From Cephalopachus bancanus (Eukaryota; Chordata; Mammalia; Primates; Tarsiidae), in the NCBI GenBank assembly GCA_027257055.1, contig JAPVLO010000205.1:1984001-2048000 (forward strand): DNA of 64,000 nucleotides. Direction: 5' to 3'. The position numbers were made by a program, and so were the translations under genes. Below the pieces are notes generated by a model, which had not been told where the DNA came from, did no database searches, and worked only from the letters and a program-made list of their open reading frames with translations. Below, one piece after another: positions 36,186-51,221 of the stretch; the first letter of the stretch is position 1; each line of letters begins with the position of its first letter.

Positions 36186-36482
36186 GCCGGGCTCAGTGGC
36201 TCAGCCTGTAATCCCGCGCCTTTGGGAGGCTGAGGTGAGTGGATTGCCTGAGCCCGCAGGTTTGAGACCCACCTGGGCAACTTGGTGAGACCTCATCTCT
36301 ACAATAAATCAAAAAATCAGCTGGGCATGGTAGTGCACACCTGTAGTTCCAGCTACTTGGAAGACTGAGGCGGAAGGATCACCAGAGCCCAGAGGGTTGA
36401 GGCTGTGGTGGCTGGGAGCGGCCACTGCACTTCAGTCTGGGCGACAGAGTGAGACTCCAACTCAAAAAAAAAAAAAAAAAAA
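36186..36482 (+). repeat. Alu, intermediate lemur type, 15-bp TSD
   Basis: agaaatggaaggaga at 36171-36185 and 36483-36497 are identical. Has the young cgcgcctttggg and gagcggccactgc but keeps gggcaacttggtgag, so it precedes the deletion. Confidence 0.97.
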
Positions 36483-36529
36483 AGAAATGGAAGGAGAAGC
36501 ATCAAATCCGGGATACACATTTTTGAGTA

Positions 36530-36700
36530 TATGATAGTTAAATCATATGCTGATAGCTGAGATATGCATAAGAATTTAATTGATAGGTGTTATTATTTTC
36601 ATCAGTAGATAAGGAAATTGAAGTTTTAATATTTTGACAAAGTTGAAGGTGAGAATCAACTCTTAAATTCAGATGACTTGAACTTAAACCTGTGATATTT
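36530..36700 (-). repeat. MIR-like fragment
   Basis: tattattttcatcagtagataaggaaattgaag..aaggtgagaatcaa follows the reverse MIR core. Confidence 0.5.
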
Positions 36701-37067
36701 CCTGAAAGGGTAACCTAAGACAAGGTGGGCCAGTGCCACAAAAATAATGCAAGACTGCAACAGACAGAAAAATAGAAGGAAGTAAAGCTTATTATTCACC
36801 TTTCACAAATGAATAGGGGGCTAGCACTCAGGCGAGGGTGGCATGAAAGGCTGGAAACTAGATGTATTTAAGGGCCCTTAAAGCAAAGGGGGCTTAGACC
36901 TGGAGGAGATCTGGGCCAAAAGGAATGTTTAAAGTGTATTCTTTGGTTACCACAGTAGTCACATGAGGATCTATTATTTTGAGATTGCCAGGTATCAACG
37001 TCTCATTATCTCAGGTAGTGGGCTGGAGGTTGTCATGATCATATGATAATAACATACCAATAAATGG

Positions 37068-37337
37068 ACAGACTCAATGTCTCAGTCTGTAATCCCAGCA
37101 CTTTGGGAGACTGAAGCAAGTAGACTAAGGGTTCAAGACCAGCCCAGGCAACTTGGCAAAATCTTGTCTCTACAATTTAAAAAAAAAAATTAGCTGGGTA
37201 TGGTAGTGTGCGCCTGTACTTCCAGCTACTTGGAAGGTTGAGGTGGAAGGATTTCTGGAGCCCAGCAGGTTGATGCTTGGGTGGCCTTGAGTGTGCTATT
37301 GCACTCAAGCCTGGGTGACAGAGTGAGATTCCAACTC

Positions 37338-37352
<15 letters not shown>
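37068..37352 (+). repeat. Alu, diverged, in the LTR-like element
   Basis: agactcaatgtctcagtctgtaatccc to ctcaaaaaa. Left arm shortened around gactaagggttcaag. Confidence 0.88.
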
Positions 37353-37368
<16 letters not shown>

Positions 37369-37435
37369 CACACACACAAACATACACAGAGAATATATAT
37401 ATATATATATACACACACATATATATACACACATA

Positions 37436-37485
<50 letters not shown>
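37353..37485. repeat. (TA)n(CA)n compound microsatellite
   Basis: Alternating TA and CA blocks over 130 bases, next to the Alu A-tail. Confidence 0.97.
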
Positions 37486-37486
<1 letters not shown>

Positions 37487-37765
37487 ATGATATGCCTCCA
37501 GAGGTATACTGGAAGTAGTCATGGGCAACCAATAACAATGTATCAATACGACTGCCTAAAAGATAGATTGTTAGATTGTTAGCAAGACTGGACATGGTTA
37601 AAGGGTTCTGTGTAATCACCATTTCTAAAACTAAAGTATTTTTCTTGTTGACAATTATAGGGTAAAAGGACATATGGGCCGTGCAATCCGTGTAGTAAGG
37701 GAATGTCAGCGGGGAGGCCTAAGCAAAATGGTTGTGTTGATTCAAAATGGCTACATTATATTCTA

Positions 37766-38333
37766 AATTTCTAAGGTTCTCTCCTTTCACTTTCATTCAT
37801 TTTTTTCAAAAATATTTCTAGATATTCTAAGGTATAGAATTACTGGGCAAATTGCCATAGCTGCTGCTATCACCGAGGTTACAGTTGAGGGAGGAACAGA
37901 AGTTAATCTAGTAATCAAACAAGGGAACGGAACTGACTTATCATTCAAATCTCAGCAAAACCTCTCCCTGGAGAAGCCCCCTCCCTCAGTAGTCTATCAC
38001 ACCACCCTATTATTGTTTCATCATAGCACACCACTCTATTATTTGTCTGTTGAGTTGCCTTTTTGTTTACTTATTACATGTATCCCACTAGAACAGAAAC
38101 CCCTAAGAGCAGGGATCTTATCTAATTGACTGTTGCTTCCAGTGCCTGGGACCATGCCTGCTTGTTCCATAATTTAATTACTCATTAAATGTTGGTTGAA
38201 AGAAGAGAAGGAAGAAGGACTCCTGAGAAATGTGGAGGGATATGAGAAAGTATTTTACCTAATATGAGAAATCAGAGATATTCGAGGAAGTAAGATTGAA
38301 TCGCCAATCTGAATAATAGGTGAGGTTTTAAGG
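37766..38333. other. Unassigned sequence
   Basis: Nothing recognised except gttccataatttaattactcattaaatgttggttgaaag, a weak L2-like end. Confidence 0.35.
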
Positions 38334-38400
38334 GAGTGTGTGTGTGTGCGTGTGTGTGTGTGTTCATGTGCACGCATGCACACATACATGCATGTACATG
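38334..38400. repeat. (GT)n and CATG-rich tract
   Basis: gtgtgtgt followed by gcatgcacacatacatgcatgtacatg, which is self-complementary in part. Confidence 0.9.
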
Positions 38401-38930
38401 TTGAGAAAGCAACAAACTTCAGGTAGAGAAAGGAGTGTGTGCAAAGACCCATAATATGACAGAACATACCCAACAGGAAAAAAGGAGTAGGGGCCAGCAC
38501 AAAGTGCCAGGGTAGTTTAGTACAACATGTTGTAGGATGAGTAGATCCAGCCAGAGCCTTGGAGGAAATTTTGACTTAATCTGAAGACTAATGAGAAGCC
38601 ACTGAAATGCCTTACCCAGTAAGGAAGTAGTATGATATTTGTGTTTTCAGCAAGTCCCCTTTTGATGTGGCAAGAAGGGAGAAAACAAGTAGAAAGATGT
38701 AGAGATCCACTTTGGAGTCTCTGCGGTAGTCCAGAAATGAGCCCAGAGGGCTTTGCAGATCTTTGATGATGGTGATATGTAGAAAAAGTGTTGAAATCAT
38801 GAGCTCTGTAGAAAACAAAACTATTCAGGCTGTAATCAAGGTGAAACAAAGTGCCGAGGACATTGGGGGTGGAAGGAATGACCACTAGTTTCTGACCTGA
38901 GTAATAGTATGGACAGTATTCCCATCTCTG
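38401..38930. repeat. Old unnamed interspersed repeat
   Basis: gtgccagggtagttt..gagaagccactgaaatgcc..gtagtccagaaatga..ggtggaaggaatgacc follows an order also seen at 61050-61400. The minus-strand frames here are antisense to it and not a gene. Confidence 0.4.
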
Positions 38931-39136
38931 ATAAGGAACATGGCGGAGGAGCAGATAGTAAGATGGGGTGGGTCCCTGCCTCCCCTAGACTGGGGCATCT
39001 CACTGCTGTTGAAAGGTTTTGTAGAGCACAGCTTTCATATATATGTTCAAAAGCCTGAGATTGTTCAGAAAGGATTAAGGTACAGCCTAACACCATAACG
39101 CATGTGCCTTAATTTCTAAATCCTTTCTGCATGTGA

Positions 39137-40737
<1,601 letters not shown>

Positions 40738-41027
40738 ACTGAGTTGGAGTCTCACTCTGTCATACAGGCTGGAGTGCAGTGACAGGATCACAACTCACCA
40801 CAGCCTCACCCTGTTGGGCTAAGATGATCCTTCCATCTCAGCCTGAGTAGCTGGGACTACAGGCAAGTGCCACCATCCCCAGCTAATTTTTTTTATTTTT
40901 ATTTTTTTTGTAGGAATTAGGTCTCACTATGATGCCAGGCTGGTCTCCAACTTCTAAGCACAAGCAATTCTCCTGCCTCAGTCTCCCAGAGTGCTGGGAT
41001 TATAGGCGAGAGCCATCCCACCTGGCC
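40738..41027 (-). repeat. Old AluJ-like element
   Basis: gagttggagtctcactctgtc to ccacctggcc. The inter-arm region (taatttttt..gtaggaattagg) and cctgagtagctgggac are of ancestral rather than lemur type. Confidence 0.88.
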
Positions 41028-41198
41028 CTGTTCTGCATTTGAATGCCTGTTCTTCTGTCATAGAATAAAGTATACATTTATTTTCACCCTCTACACAATT
41101 GTTGTATTTATTATACACAATAAATTTTAATTGCTTCCCATCCTCTTTTCAGTCTTCATTCTCAAACAGGAGCTGGCTAAAATCCCTACCTTTTCTTG

Positions 41199-41222
41199 GG
41201 AGGGAGGGAGGGAGGAAGGAGA
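41199..41222. repeat. (GGGA)n short tract
   Basis: gggagggagggagggaggaagg. Confidence 0.8.
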
Positions 41223-41346
41223 GTAGATCCAGAAGGCAGAAAATGAGTATTGAGAGATGTAAAAATGGAAACTCAACTCTCACTACTAAATCTGAAAATC
41301 CACATTCATTTGCACCAGGCTTTTATCTTATCTGTTATCACAATGC

Positions 41347-41533
41347 AGCAGTGGTCTGCTAACTTTAGCATAAATTAGAATTACCTGGAGGGCTTGTTAA
41401 ACCCTGAATTGCTGGGTCATACCAGAGGTTCTTAATCAGTAGGTGCTGAATGAGGCCTGATAATCTGCAAAGCCAATAACTCCCAACTGATGCTGAACTT
41501 CTAGTCTGGGGACTTCACTTTGGGAACCACTGC
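41347..41533 (+). mobile_element. MER5A-like hAT transposon remnant
   Basis: cagtggtctgctaactttag, attacctggagggcttgtta, ctgggtcataccagagg, ctgataatctgca and tttgggaaccactg give the MER5A order, opposite in orientation to the copy at 2849-3022. Confidence 0.88.
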
Positions 41534-41999
41534 CATGAAGTCTTACTCGTATCCATCTTCTTAGAGACCTTGCTTCATTAATTTTTTCCTTCCACTTCTT
41601 TATTCTTCAGTCTCTTTCTCTCTAGAGAATTCTTTGAATCGGGGTACTACAGGTATGGCCTACCTGCTTATCTTACAAAAACAAAACAAAATGCACACAT
41701 AACTTCAAATAGCATTCTTGGATTCAAGCTGCATCTCCAGCTACCATATGATCTCTACAAAGCCAAGCTTCTTGGAGGAATTTTCTACTCATGCTATAGC
41801 TATTTTGTTATTTCTTATTTGTTCTAGCTTTTCAAAACTCAGATTTTTGCTTTTACAATTTTTACCACTACACAATAACTGCTGGTCTGGTTAATTTTTA
41901 AATTTGTATATGGTATTTATGACATTATATTACAGTTATTCTTAATTAGGACAAAATTTCAATTTATGAGGAAATGAAAATTTAAGGGAATTTTAATAA
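41534..41999. other. Unassigned A+T-rich sequence
   Basis: Nothing recognised. Confidence 0.4.
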
Positions 42000-42235
42000 G
42001 TTGCAGATTCAGGTTCAAGCAAGTTCTACCACTTTCAAATTGAGCAATTACTGGCAAACTGCTGAATCCCTCTGAGGCTCAATATTTGCAAATGTTAACT
42101 GAGTTAATGGTATGTCTTGCAAGGTTATTTTGAGGATAGGCTGATGTATATCTTGCAAGATTAGTTCTAAGAAACGGCTATTATATGAGTACATATAATG
42201 CCTAGAATAGTGTTTGCAATGGAATTGGCAGCTAA
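42000..42235 (+). repeat. MIR SINE
   Basis: aggttcaagcaagttctaccactttc..gaatccctctgaggctcaatatttgcaaatgttaac follows the whole MIR order. An Alu inserted in its 3' end. Confidence 0.65.
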
Positions 42236-42242
42236 TAATTTT

Positions 42243-42523
42243 TTTTTAAAATCAGGGTCACCCAGATTGGAGTGCAGTGGCACAATCATGGTTCACTGCA
42301 GCCTCGACCTCCTAGGCTCAGGCAATCCTTTTGCCTCTGTTCTTCCCGAGTAGCTGGGACTACAGGTATGTGCCACCATGTTCAGCTAATTTTTTTTTTT
42401 TTTGTAGGGATGAGATCTCACTATATTGCCCAGGCTGGTCTCCAACTCCTGGGCTCAAGTAATCTTCTCACCTTGGCCTCCCAAAGTGCTAGGATTACAA
42501 GGCGTGAGTCACTGAGCTTGACC
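42243..42523 (-). repeat. Old AluJ-like element
   Basis: TSD ggcagctaataat on both sides (ending 42240; from 42528). Carries ancestral gagtagctgggactacag. Confidence 0.9.
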
Positions 42524-42889
42524 AGTGGCAGCTAATAATAACAGAAATAATAAAATTGTGACATTTAGAACACAGAAAAATCAGATTATTTTGAGTCTGT
42601 CTTCTGTCTCCACCTAACAGAATACAAGAAGGTGCTAGAATTGATTTTCTAAGTGAAGTGCTTCAATTATACATAGATTATAATGAACCAAAAGAATATT
42701 CCCCATGAATTAAATGGATAATTTGTTGGAAAAGGTAAATTATTATCATCATCTGACAGCCTACAGACAGGCTCTGAAAGCTCTTGAACTCTAGATATGA
42801 AGAATTATCTTATAAACAAAGAATTGTTTAAAGGGATACTCTGGGTGCTAAACATATTCCTCTTTGTAGCCACAGCCCTAATGTCATCT

Positions 42890-43690
42890 CAGGATTAATG
42901 TCAATGGTCCTTTGCAGAATTGGTGAGCCTGGTAGAATTGGTTTATGTTGGACAGTTCTGGTCATATGGTCCCTTAGAGACCTATGTCCAGACGGTCCAT
43001 CTTTACCAGTACCCAGAGCTATTTTTTCAAAAAGTGAAGCATTCTCCGCTGAAAATGGTTTTAGAATTATAGAAGGCTATACTGATTGTCCTGCTGGGTT
43101 TATCATAAATCCCATACGTCATCTTTTCCCACCTAGGACACCTCTAACGTCATAGGATCTACTGGGTCATGTGTTTCAAGTAGTCAAGGTACTTGCCCTC
43201 CAGCCTGGATTCGCTGCTGAATTCTTGTCATGCTCTGTGCTCTAATCATAATTGGTAGCTTTTTGTGTCACCCAGTACAGGGACCAGAGTAATAGCCCTA
43301 GACGTGACATAAACTGCCTGCAAAACCGAAGGAGTTGTACCAGGTGATGTGTTTCCTTCTTTGCAGTGGAAAATGTAAGATGTAATACTCTGTCCTTTCT
43401 TCTGGGGTTGGCCCAGCATTCCTCAGAACACATGACCTTTAAAAATGTTAGGAATGTGGCAGGTCCCTGAAATGTTCTGTGCTCATCTCTCACCCTTTGA
43501 AGCAAGCACATATCTCTTACTAGGGTCTCCAACATACTCCTTGTTTCTTGTTTATTTGGTTCAATTAGAATGATGACAGCAATAGAGCATGCCAACAAGA
43601 TGTTCTTCAGGATGGGCAGTCAGTCCAGATTTCCTTGGCAGAGGGAAGGTGTTGACATAGACCTGTGCAAGACTACAAATGTACACTATT
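42890..43690 (-). pseudogene. Decayed endogenous retrovirus pol fragment
   Basis: The minus-strand frame at 43242-43598 has the layout seen at the end of class I retroviral reverse transcriptase: a conserved stretch about a lysine/proline-poor linker, a Thr/Lys/Lys/Glu-containing segment, then a Gln/Phe-rich helix and a hydrophobic run ending near Val-Thr-x-Lys. It breaks off at a stop at both ends, and the rest of the region has frameshifts and stops, so it cannot encode a working enzyme. No LTR is visible next to it. It is assigned to ERV1-type elements by pattern only. Confidence 0.5.
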
Positions 43691-43745
43691 GTCACTTCTG
43701 AGTGAAAGCTAATTTTTTTCAGTTTCTCTTTTCTGAAAAGGTTGA

Positions 43746-43780
43746 AAGCAAAACAAAACAAAACAAAACAAAACAAAACC
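43746..43780. repeat. (CAAAA)n microsatellite
   Basis: Seven units of caaaa. Confidence 0.97.
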
Positions 43781-43947
43781 ACATTTTTTTCAGACCAAAG
43801 TTTTTATACCATGTACACTTGGCTGTGTTTATCTGTGTCAGCAAAGGGAGCACATCTATTACAGCAAAGGGCGGTAGGCAGTGGGGGCTGTGATTGAGTT
43901 TGCAGAAGCTGACTGTCATCATCCTGGCTTTTGTAAGGGCTAGACAT

Positions 43948-43993
43948 CATCAACATCATCACCATCATCATCATCATCATCATTATTATTATT
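43948..43993. repeat. (CAT)n microsatellite at an Alu tail
   Basis: catcatcaacatcatcacc then (atc)n and (att)n, lying between the TSD and the Alu body where the T-tail should be. Confidence 0.93.
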
Positions 43994-44287
43994 TTCTTTT
44001 GGAGTTGGAGTCTCATTCTGTTGCCTAGGCTAGAGTGCAGTGACAGACTCATGGCCACCTCAGTGTTGACCTGCTGGGCTCCGGCAATCCTTCCGCCTCA
44101 GCCTTCCAAGTAGCTGGAACTACAGGTGTATGCTACCACATCTGGCTAATTTTTTTTATTTTTATTTTTGTAGAGATGAGGTCTTGCCAAGTTGCCTGAG
44201 CTGGTGTTGAACCTGTGGGCTCAGGCAACCCACTAGCCTTGACCTCCCAAAATATTGGGATTATAGGCTGAGCCACCGAGCCCACCC
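43994..44287 (-). repeat. Alu with tail converted to a trinucleotide repeat
   Basis: TSD gggctagacat (43937-43947) and gggctagacat (44288-44298), perfect. The body is of lemur type, with aatattgggattataggctgagcc. Confidence 0.94.
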
Positions 44288-44639
44288 GGGCTAGACATTA
44301 TTTAAATGAAGATAGGTTGGGGACTACTAGCCCTGCCTTTTTTAGGGATACTAATACAGTCTTGAATGGGAGAACAATTGCAGAGGCTCTGCATAACTTT
44401 CCACACCTAGACAGGACTCAGGCAAGGGAAACAATGAAGAGTTTGTGCTGAGTACCAAATACATCCATTTCCAGTATACTTTTGGGGAGTGGGGTCATTA
44501 CCACTGGGTGGGCTCATGGACTAAGTGAACCATTGTAAGCCAGACCTTGGTCAAGACTCCATTTGATACCTGATGCTATATATAACATATCTATATATTT
44601 GATACCTGTTCTTTTGTGTCTGGCTTTTATTTAACAAAT

Positions 44640-44910
44640 TTGCTTTTATGTATTAAATATGTGACACTCTGCTAAACACTTTATATTCATTATGTCTTAG
44701 ATAATTACTAGCAGATAGTAAGTACAAATTAAACAGTAGTAATTGATATTTACTATAATTATCTCACTGAAGCTTTATGGTAATCCCTGAAGAGAGAATA
44801 CAAGTGTTTTTGTACTACATTTATTAAGTGAAAAAAGTTGAGGCTTAGCGAGGTTATAATTTGCCTACGGCCTCGCAGATAAACAGTCTCTGAATTATTA
44901 CTCTTTCTTA
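44640..44910 (-). repeat. MIR SINE
   Basis: tgctaaacactttatattcattatgtc..gtaatccctgaagaga..aaaagttgaggcttagcgaggttataatttgcc is the reverse MIR order with a recognisable core. Confidence 0.65.
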
Positions 44911-45178
44911 TTTTTGGAGAACTATTAGATCCTTGGCCACATATTTAGGTATCCATGTTTATCTTTTAAAATGTATTTAATTACTTTAATGTGTACAAAT
45001 CCCAAAGGGAAATTTTGTGTGGGGTTTTGGTTTTGTTTGTTTGTTTTACAGCATATTCTTATATCTAATCAAAATATCAGCTGAGCACATTATTTTTATG
45101 TAAGTATTTTTACACTCACAAAACTGACTTTGATCTTATTTGTCCTTAATTCCACAAAACATGAAATATAGACTGGCC

Positions 45179-45961
45179 CAAAAGATACATGAAAAAGTGC
45201 TCAGCCTCACTAATCATCAGAAAATGCAAATTAAAACCATACTGAGATACCACCTAACCCCAGTAAGAATGGCCATGATTAATAAGACAAACAACAACAG
45301 ATGCTGGTGAGGATGTAGAGAAAAAGGAATGCTTCTACACTGCTGGTGGGAATGCACTAGTGCAACCTCTTTGGAAAACAGTGTGACGATTTCTAAAAGA
45401 ACTAGACATTGACTTTCCATATGATCCAACAGTCCCTCTACTATGAATATGCCCAGAGGAACTAAAATCATTCCACAAAAAAGATACCTACACATGTTTA
45501 TTGCAACACTATTTACAATAGCAAAAATATGGAACCAACCGTGCTGCCCACTGAAACTGGACTGGATTTTAAAAAATGTGGTACATATTCACAATGGAAT
45601 ATTATGCAGCTATAAAGAAGGACAATCATATACACTTTGCCACATCTTGGATGGATTTAGAATCTATCATACTCAGTGATCTATCACATAAACAAAGAAG
45701 AGAATACCACCTATTCTCACTCATAAGCAGACCCTGAACATTTACCATACTACTATAAGAAAGGGATTGGCAGTAGTGGGATACTGCCAGGATGAGTGGG
45801 TGGGTAGGGGGGACACAACATAAATAAGGGTACCTGATCTAGGCAAAGTGAGGACCAAAGGGAGGCCCAAACTTCACCTCTTGTATACCTAATCCTTAAT
45901 TGTACCCCACATCTTTAAAATAAAAAAATAAATACAAGCAAAACAATGACAACAACAAAAA
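45179..45961 (+). mobile_element. 5'-truncated L1 with 16-bp TSD
   Basis: The last part of ORF2 and the 3' UTR of an L1. TSD gaaatatagactggcc (45163-45178) and gaaatataggctggcc (45962-45977). The C-terminal ORF2 frame (Trp-rich tail region) is recognisable through several frameshifts and in-frame stops. The 3' end is an A-rich tail with aaataaaaaaataaat. Confidence 0.95.
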
Positions 45962-45977
45962 GAAATATAGGCTGGCC

Positions 45978-46407
45978 TAAGATATGTATAATTTTCCATT
46001 TTGATATATGTGGTTACTGAAGCAAATCAATCTTCCACATCAGACTTTTTTATTTAATAGTCCCTATAATATTTTAGAGTTTTAGACCATTTCCCACAAA
46101 TATTATTTTCTATAGAATAAGTAGAAAGTTATTTGGAATTTTTTTTTCAGAACTAGTTAATTTTGTTAGACATTGGAAATGCTATTCTAATCAAAATAAA
46201 TAGAAGAATATTCTAGCTTTGCTTTTAGCTGAATTATTTGACATTCAATGGCTATAATTATTATAGGATAAAAAATATATCACACAATTGATAAAATGTG
46301 CTTGCTTTAAAGGATTTTTTTTCTAGTCTGATGATAAATTTATGGGCAAATGACCACGCACTACAAATCAGTTTAATAAGATAAATATTTTTTAAAAATT
46401 TTTCTTA
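45978..46407. other. Unassigned A+T-rich sequence
   Basis: Nothing recognised. Confidence 0.4.
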
Positions 46408-46722
46408 GGCCAGGCACGGTGGCTCACGCCTGTAATTCCAGCAGTTTGGAAGACCAAGGTGGGAGAAGGACTGCTTGAGCCCAGGAGTTTGAGACCAGCC
46501 TAGGCAACATAGTGAGACTTCATCTCTACAAAAAAACAAAAAATTAGCTAGGCATGGTAGCATGTGCCTGTAGTCCCAGTTACTTGGGAGGCTGAGGCAG
46601 AAGGATTGCCTGTACCCAGAAGATGAGAATACAGTAAGCTATGATATGCACTCCAGCCTGGCCAACAGAGTGAGTCTCTGACTCAATCAAGAAATCAGTC
46701 AATCAACAAAAAATATTTCTTT
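46408..46722 (+). repeat. Old AluJ-like element
   Basis: Ancestral features: ggcaacatagtgagacttc and acaaaaaattagctaggcatgg. Tail atcaagaaatcagtcaatc has diverged. Confidence 0.92.
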
Positions 46723-47571
<849 letters not shown>

Positions 47572-47586
47572 TAGAACAATATTTTC

Positions 47587-48425
47587 TAAAATAAGTTTTT
47601 TCAAGTTTGTCTCTCCAGATGTTTGGTCAAAAAGGTTTGGAGAATTTCACACAATTATCTCTTCTTGGAGAATGGTAACATATTATCAATTCACAGATCA
47701 TTCTGAGCAGTCTTATAGTGACTAAATTTAACTAATGTATTTACTCAAACTTTTAACACTTAATTTAGAAATTATATTATATATAGTATTTAAGCTCTTT
47801 GTGTCCAATTTAGCTGTTGACGGTAAAACAGAAAGTGAAAAAATGTCTTTGGATGTCATATCAGTCTATATAAATATTTGCCTGAACAATTGTCACCTAC
47901 ACTAAACTTAAGTTTGCAAGCCTTAAGTTCCTGGAAAGATTTTTTTTTTAATTGATTGTGTTTTTAAATTGACTCCTTTGAGTTATTGTTATACATCAAG
48001 CATACTAAACAAGAGATGGACTTGGTGCTGAAAATTTTGGTAAAGATCATTGAGTTTAGGACTAAATATATTGTGTAATTCAGAAAACAATGGACTGTTT
48101 GTACTAGGATGAGAATTTAAGAAATTTGCTATGTTATATAAATTGGAGTATCCACTTTTTAATACTCTTAGCAGAAAGCAGGTAAAACGTAAATGTAATA
48201 TTTTATAAAATCAGAAAACTGATTTAGTTTCTAATACTTTTAAAAAATGTACTTGGTCTATTCTAATATACTACACTACTATATTATGGGAGAGGCTTTT
48301 TAAGAAGAGATTATATGAAATAATAGTATGGTAGTTTAAAGGGAAAATTTAATCATAAAGTTGATTAAGCAATGTATTATAACTTTACAAAAAAGAGAAG
48401 ATGTACCAAACATATGTAGATTTTC

Positions 48426-48426
<1 letters not shown>
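47587..48426. other. A+T-rich unique sequence
   Basis: Nothing recognised. Confidence 0.4.

Positions 48427-48428
<2 letters not shown>

Positions 48429-48480
<52 letters not shown>
48429..48480. repeat. (GT)n microsatellite at an Alu tail
   Basis: About 26 GT units where the T-tail of the next Alu should be. Confidence 0.97.
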
Positions 48481-49043
<563 letters not shown>

Positions 49044-50010
49044 TCTGTGCTTTATACATACAATGTGTCAGAAGAAGCTCATCTTCATTTAAGAAGACAT
49101 GATTGCAATTAAATATGATGAGTACTTAAGATCTGGTATAATTTTTTTTTAGGTACTAGAATCCATTGATTGAATGGTAAAAAAGATACATTGCCTTATT
49201 GAACTTATTGCCCAAGTACTAAACTTTGTTGGAAAGGTGCCTTACATCTCTCAGTACTATTTTGAACATAGAAAGATTATTCAGTTACCTAACAGTATTT
49301 TGAGAGTCCATTTAAGGTCTGTTCCAGTAATGGAGTCTTACACATACTTAAGTCTCTCATGCAATTAATGATGCAAGGAAGATCAGAATTATTTTTATGT
49401 GAATATTTTTTAGACAGGTAATAATAACTTCCTGGTGCTATCCCTGAAGTTTAGCAAGTTAAAAATTCTCTTGACCAATGCTTTCACACAACTCTTTTTA
49501 CTCTACTCTTAAAATAACCTAAGTTATTCAATAAGGTTGTTGGGAACTTTGTGAGGGGTCTAATATATAACAATTTGCATGAAATCTAAACAAATTGATC
49601 AGAAAAAATGAAGCAAATGGAGAACAATGTTTTGACTTAATTGCTGTATTTACCTCTTTACACTAAATTGCAGAATGTACTTAGCATAACCGTTGAGTGA
49701 GCTCCTAATTGAACCCCAACTTTAAATAGACCTAAGCACCTATTTCTGGATAGGATTTACAGCTTGGAAGTACCAGGGAGATTTTGGGCTATCTGTTGGC
49801 ATCTGGCTTCCAGAGGAAAAAGGGATGAGTTAATTTTAGTAGAGCATACTCAAATTTGTTTTTCTGGGACTAACCAATCTGAGAAAATAAATTGAGTTTC
49901 CTCATTGTGGAAAGACATGTGAGGAATATGAATGGTGTTCCCCCCTAATAATATTAACGAAATGATATTCAGAAAGGCAACTGTGATATCATTGAAAAAA
50001 ACATGAATTC
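49044..50010. other. Unassigned sequence
   Basis: Nothing recognised. Confidence 0.4.
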
Positions 50011-50215
50011 CTGAATCAAGAGACCTCATGAGAGTTTGGTTCTACCATTCAGATGCTGTTTTATTTTCAAGATGTCAGAACTATTTAAGCTCCAATTTTC
50101 TCATTTGGAAGTTAATGATAATAATAAAAGTACCTACCTATCAGTTATTTTAAGGGTTACATTTAATAATGCATGAGAAAAATAACAAAACTGTGGAAAT
50201 ATAAGATATTAGTAT
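50011..50215 (+). repeat. MIR SINE
   Basis: gagagtttggttctaccattcagatgc..ccaattttctcatttggaagttaatgataataataaaagtacctac follows MIR. Confidence 0.65.
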
Positions 50216-50224
50216 TATGTTATT

Positions 50225-50350
50225 AAATGGTATAGGTCAACCAAGAGTTACTGAGCACTGTGCTAAGCATTGAAGAGATAAAGATGAATAAGACATGGTC
50301 TCTGACCTTGAGTTGCATGTGAGAAATACAAATATAAGCAGACCATTTCA
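50225..50350. repeat. L2-like fragment
   Basis: gagttactgagcactgtgctaagcattgaagagataaagatgaataagacatggtctctgacc is a typical L2 end pattern. Confidence 0.6.
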
Positions 50351-50895
50351 GGGAAAGGGCAGTAATGAGAAGTGGCCTGAATGATTATGGGTGCACTGAA
50401 ATCTCATTCTTTAAAAGCTCAAAGGAATTTTTAAGTTACTTACTAATTTTAATATAGATCACATGAACCCATGGAATAAACAGCAGCTAAGCTTTTTGTC
50501 CATGGCTCTCTTTCTATACTTACTTTCCTCCTGTAACCTACATTTATATGAATATAAATTCTATAAAACCAAATGTCGTGTTATCTAGGTCATGTCATGT
50601 GGTGGTAACACTGGATTTATCAACATCAGGCTGTATATTGTGAAAAACTAGGGAGCACGTCATGGGATCAGCAAGCTTATAGAACAGGATTGACATCTAG
50701 GATGAAAGCCAAAGCCAAGAGATTGTTCCCAGTATAATAGGAGCTGTGAAAATGCAAAAGGCAGAATCTGTGCAGTATTCCAGGGGAAAAACCGAATACA
50801 GAATAAACATCAGAAAAACAAATAGAATTATAGACTTTCACAGAAGAGAGTTAATTCCTTGAACTGAGATAGTCCAATCCATCTATCCCACTTCC
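50351..50895. other. Unassigned sequence
   Basis: Nothing recognised. Confidence 0.4.
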
Positions 50896-51221
50896 TCTTT
50901 TTTTTCTTTTTTCTTTTTCTTTTTCTTTTTTTTTTTTGAGTCAGTGTCTCACTCTGCTGCCCAGGCTGGAGTGTAGCCTTGACCTGCTGGACTCAGGTAA
51001 TCCTTCTGCCTCAGCCTTCCAAGTAGATAAAACAGACACGTACCACCACGCCCAGCTAATTTGTTATTGTTGTTGTTAACGTTGTTGCTGTTGTTGTTAT
51101 TATAGAGATGAAGTCTCGCCAAGTTGCCCAGGCTGGTCTCGAACTCTTGGGCTTAGTCAATCCTCTTGCCTCCCCGTCCCGAAGTGCTGGAATTATAAGC
51201 ATGGGCCACTGCTCCCAGACC
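50896..51221 (-). repeat. Alu with a (GTT)n-expanded inter-arm linker
   Basis: T/TC-rich tail, gagtcagtgtctcactctgctg, then loss of about 30 bases. The A-rich linker between the arms has become a run of gtt units (51062-51100). Ends actgctcccagacc. Confidence 0.9.
51062..51102. repeat. (GTT)n microsatellite inside an Alu
   Basis: ttgttgttgttaacg then gttgctgttgttgttatt at the inter-arm linker. Confidence 0.92.

Larger units (their letters stand above)
36715..37765 (-). mobile_element. ERV1-like LTR candidate, split by an Alu and microsatellites
   Basis: On the minus strand, gaataataagctttacttcc followed by ttctgtctgttgcagtcttgc resembles the R/U5 part (poly(A) signal region) of ERV1 LTRs. 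Upstream sequence extends to about 37765 around the Alu at 37068-37352. Exact borders and family are not resolved. Confidence 0.45.

Noticed and set aside
37226..37673. Frames of 106-122 codons made of Val/Cys/Tyr/Ile runs
   Set aside because: Translations of (TA)n and (CA)n microsatellites plus Alu.
38517..38885. Minus-strand 122-codon frame
   Set aside because: Antisense to an old interspersed repeat also seen at 61050-61400.
42898..43155. Plus-strand 85-codon frame
   Set aside because: Antisense to the decayed retroviral pol region.
45443..45679. Open frame of 78 codons
   Set aside because: It is the ORF2 end of a truncated L1 with frameshifts on both sides, not a separate gene.
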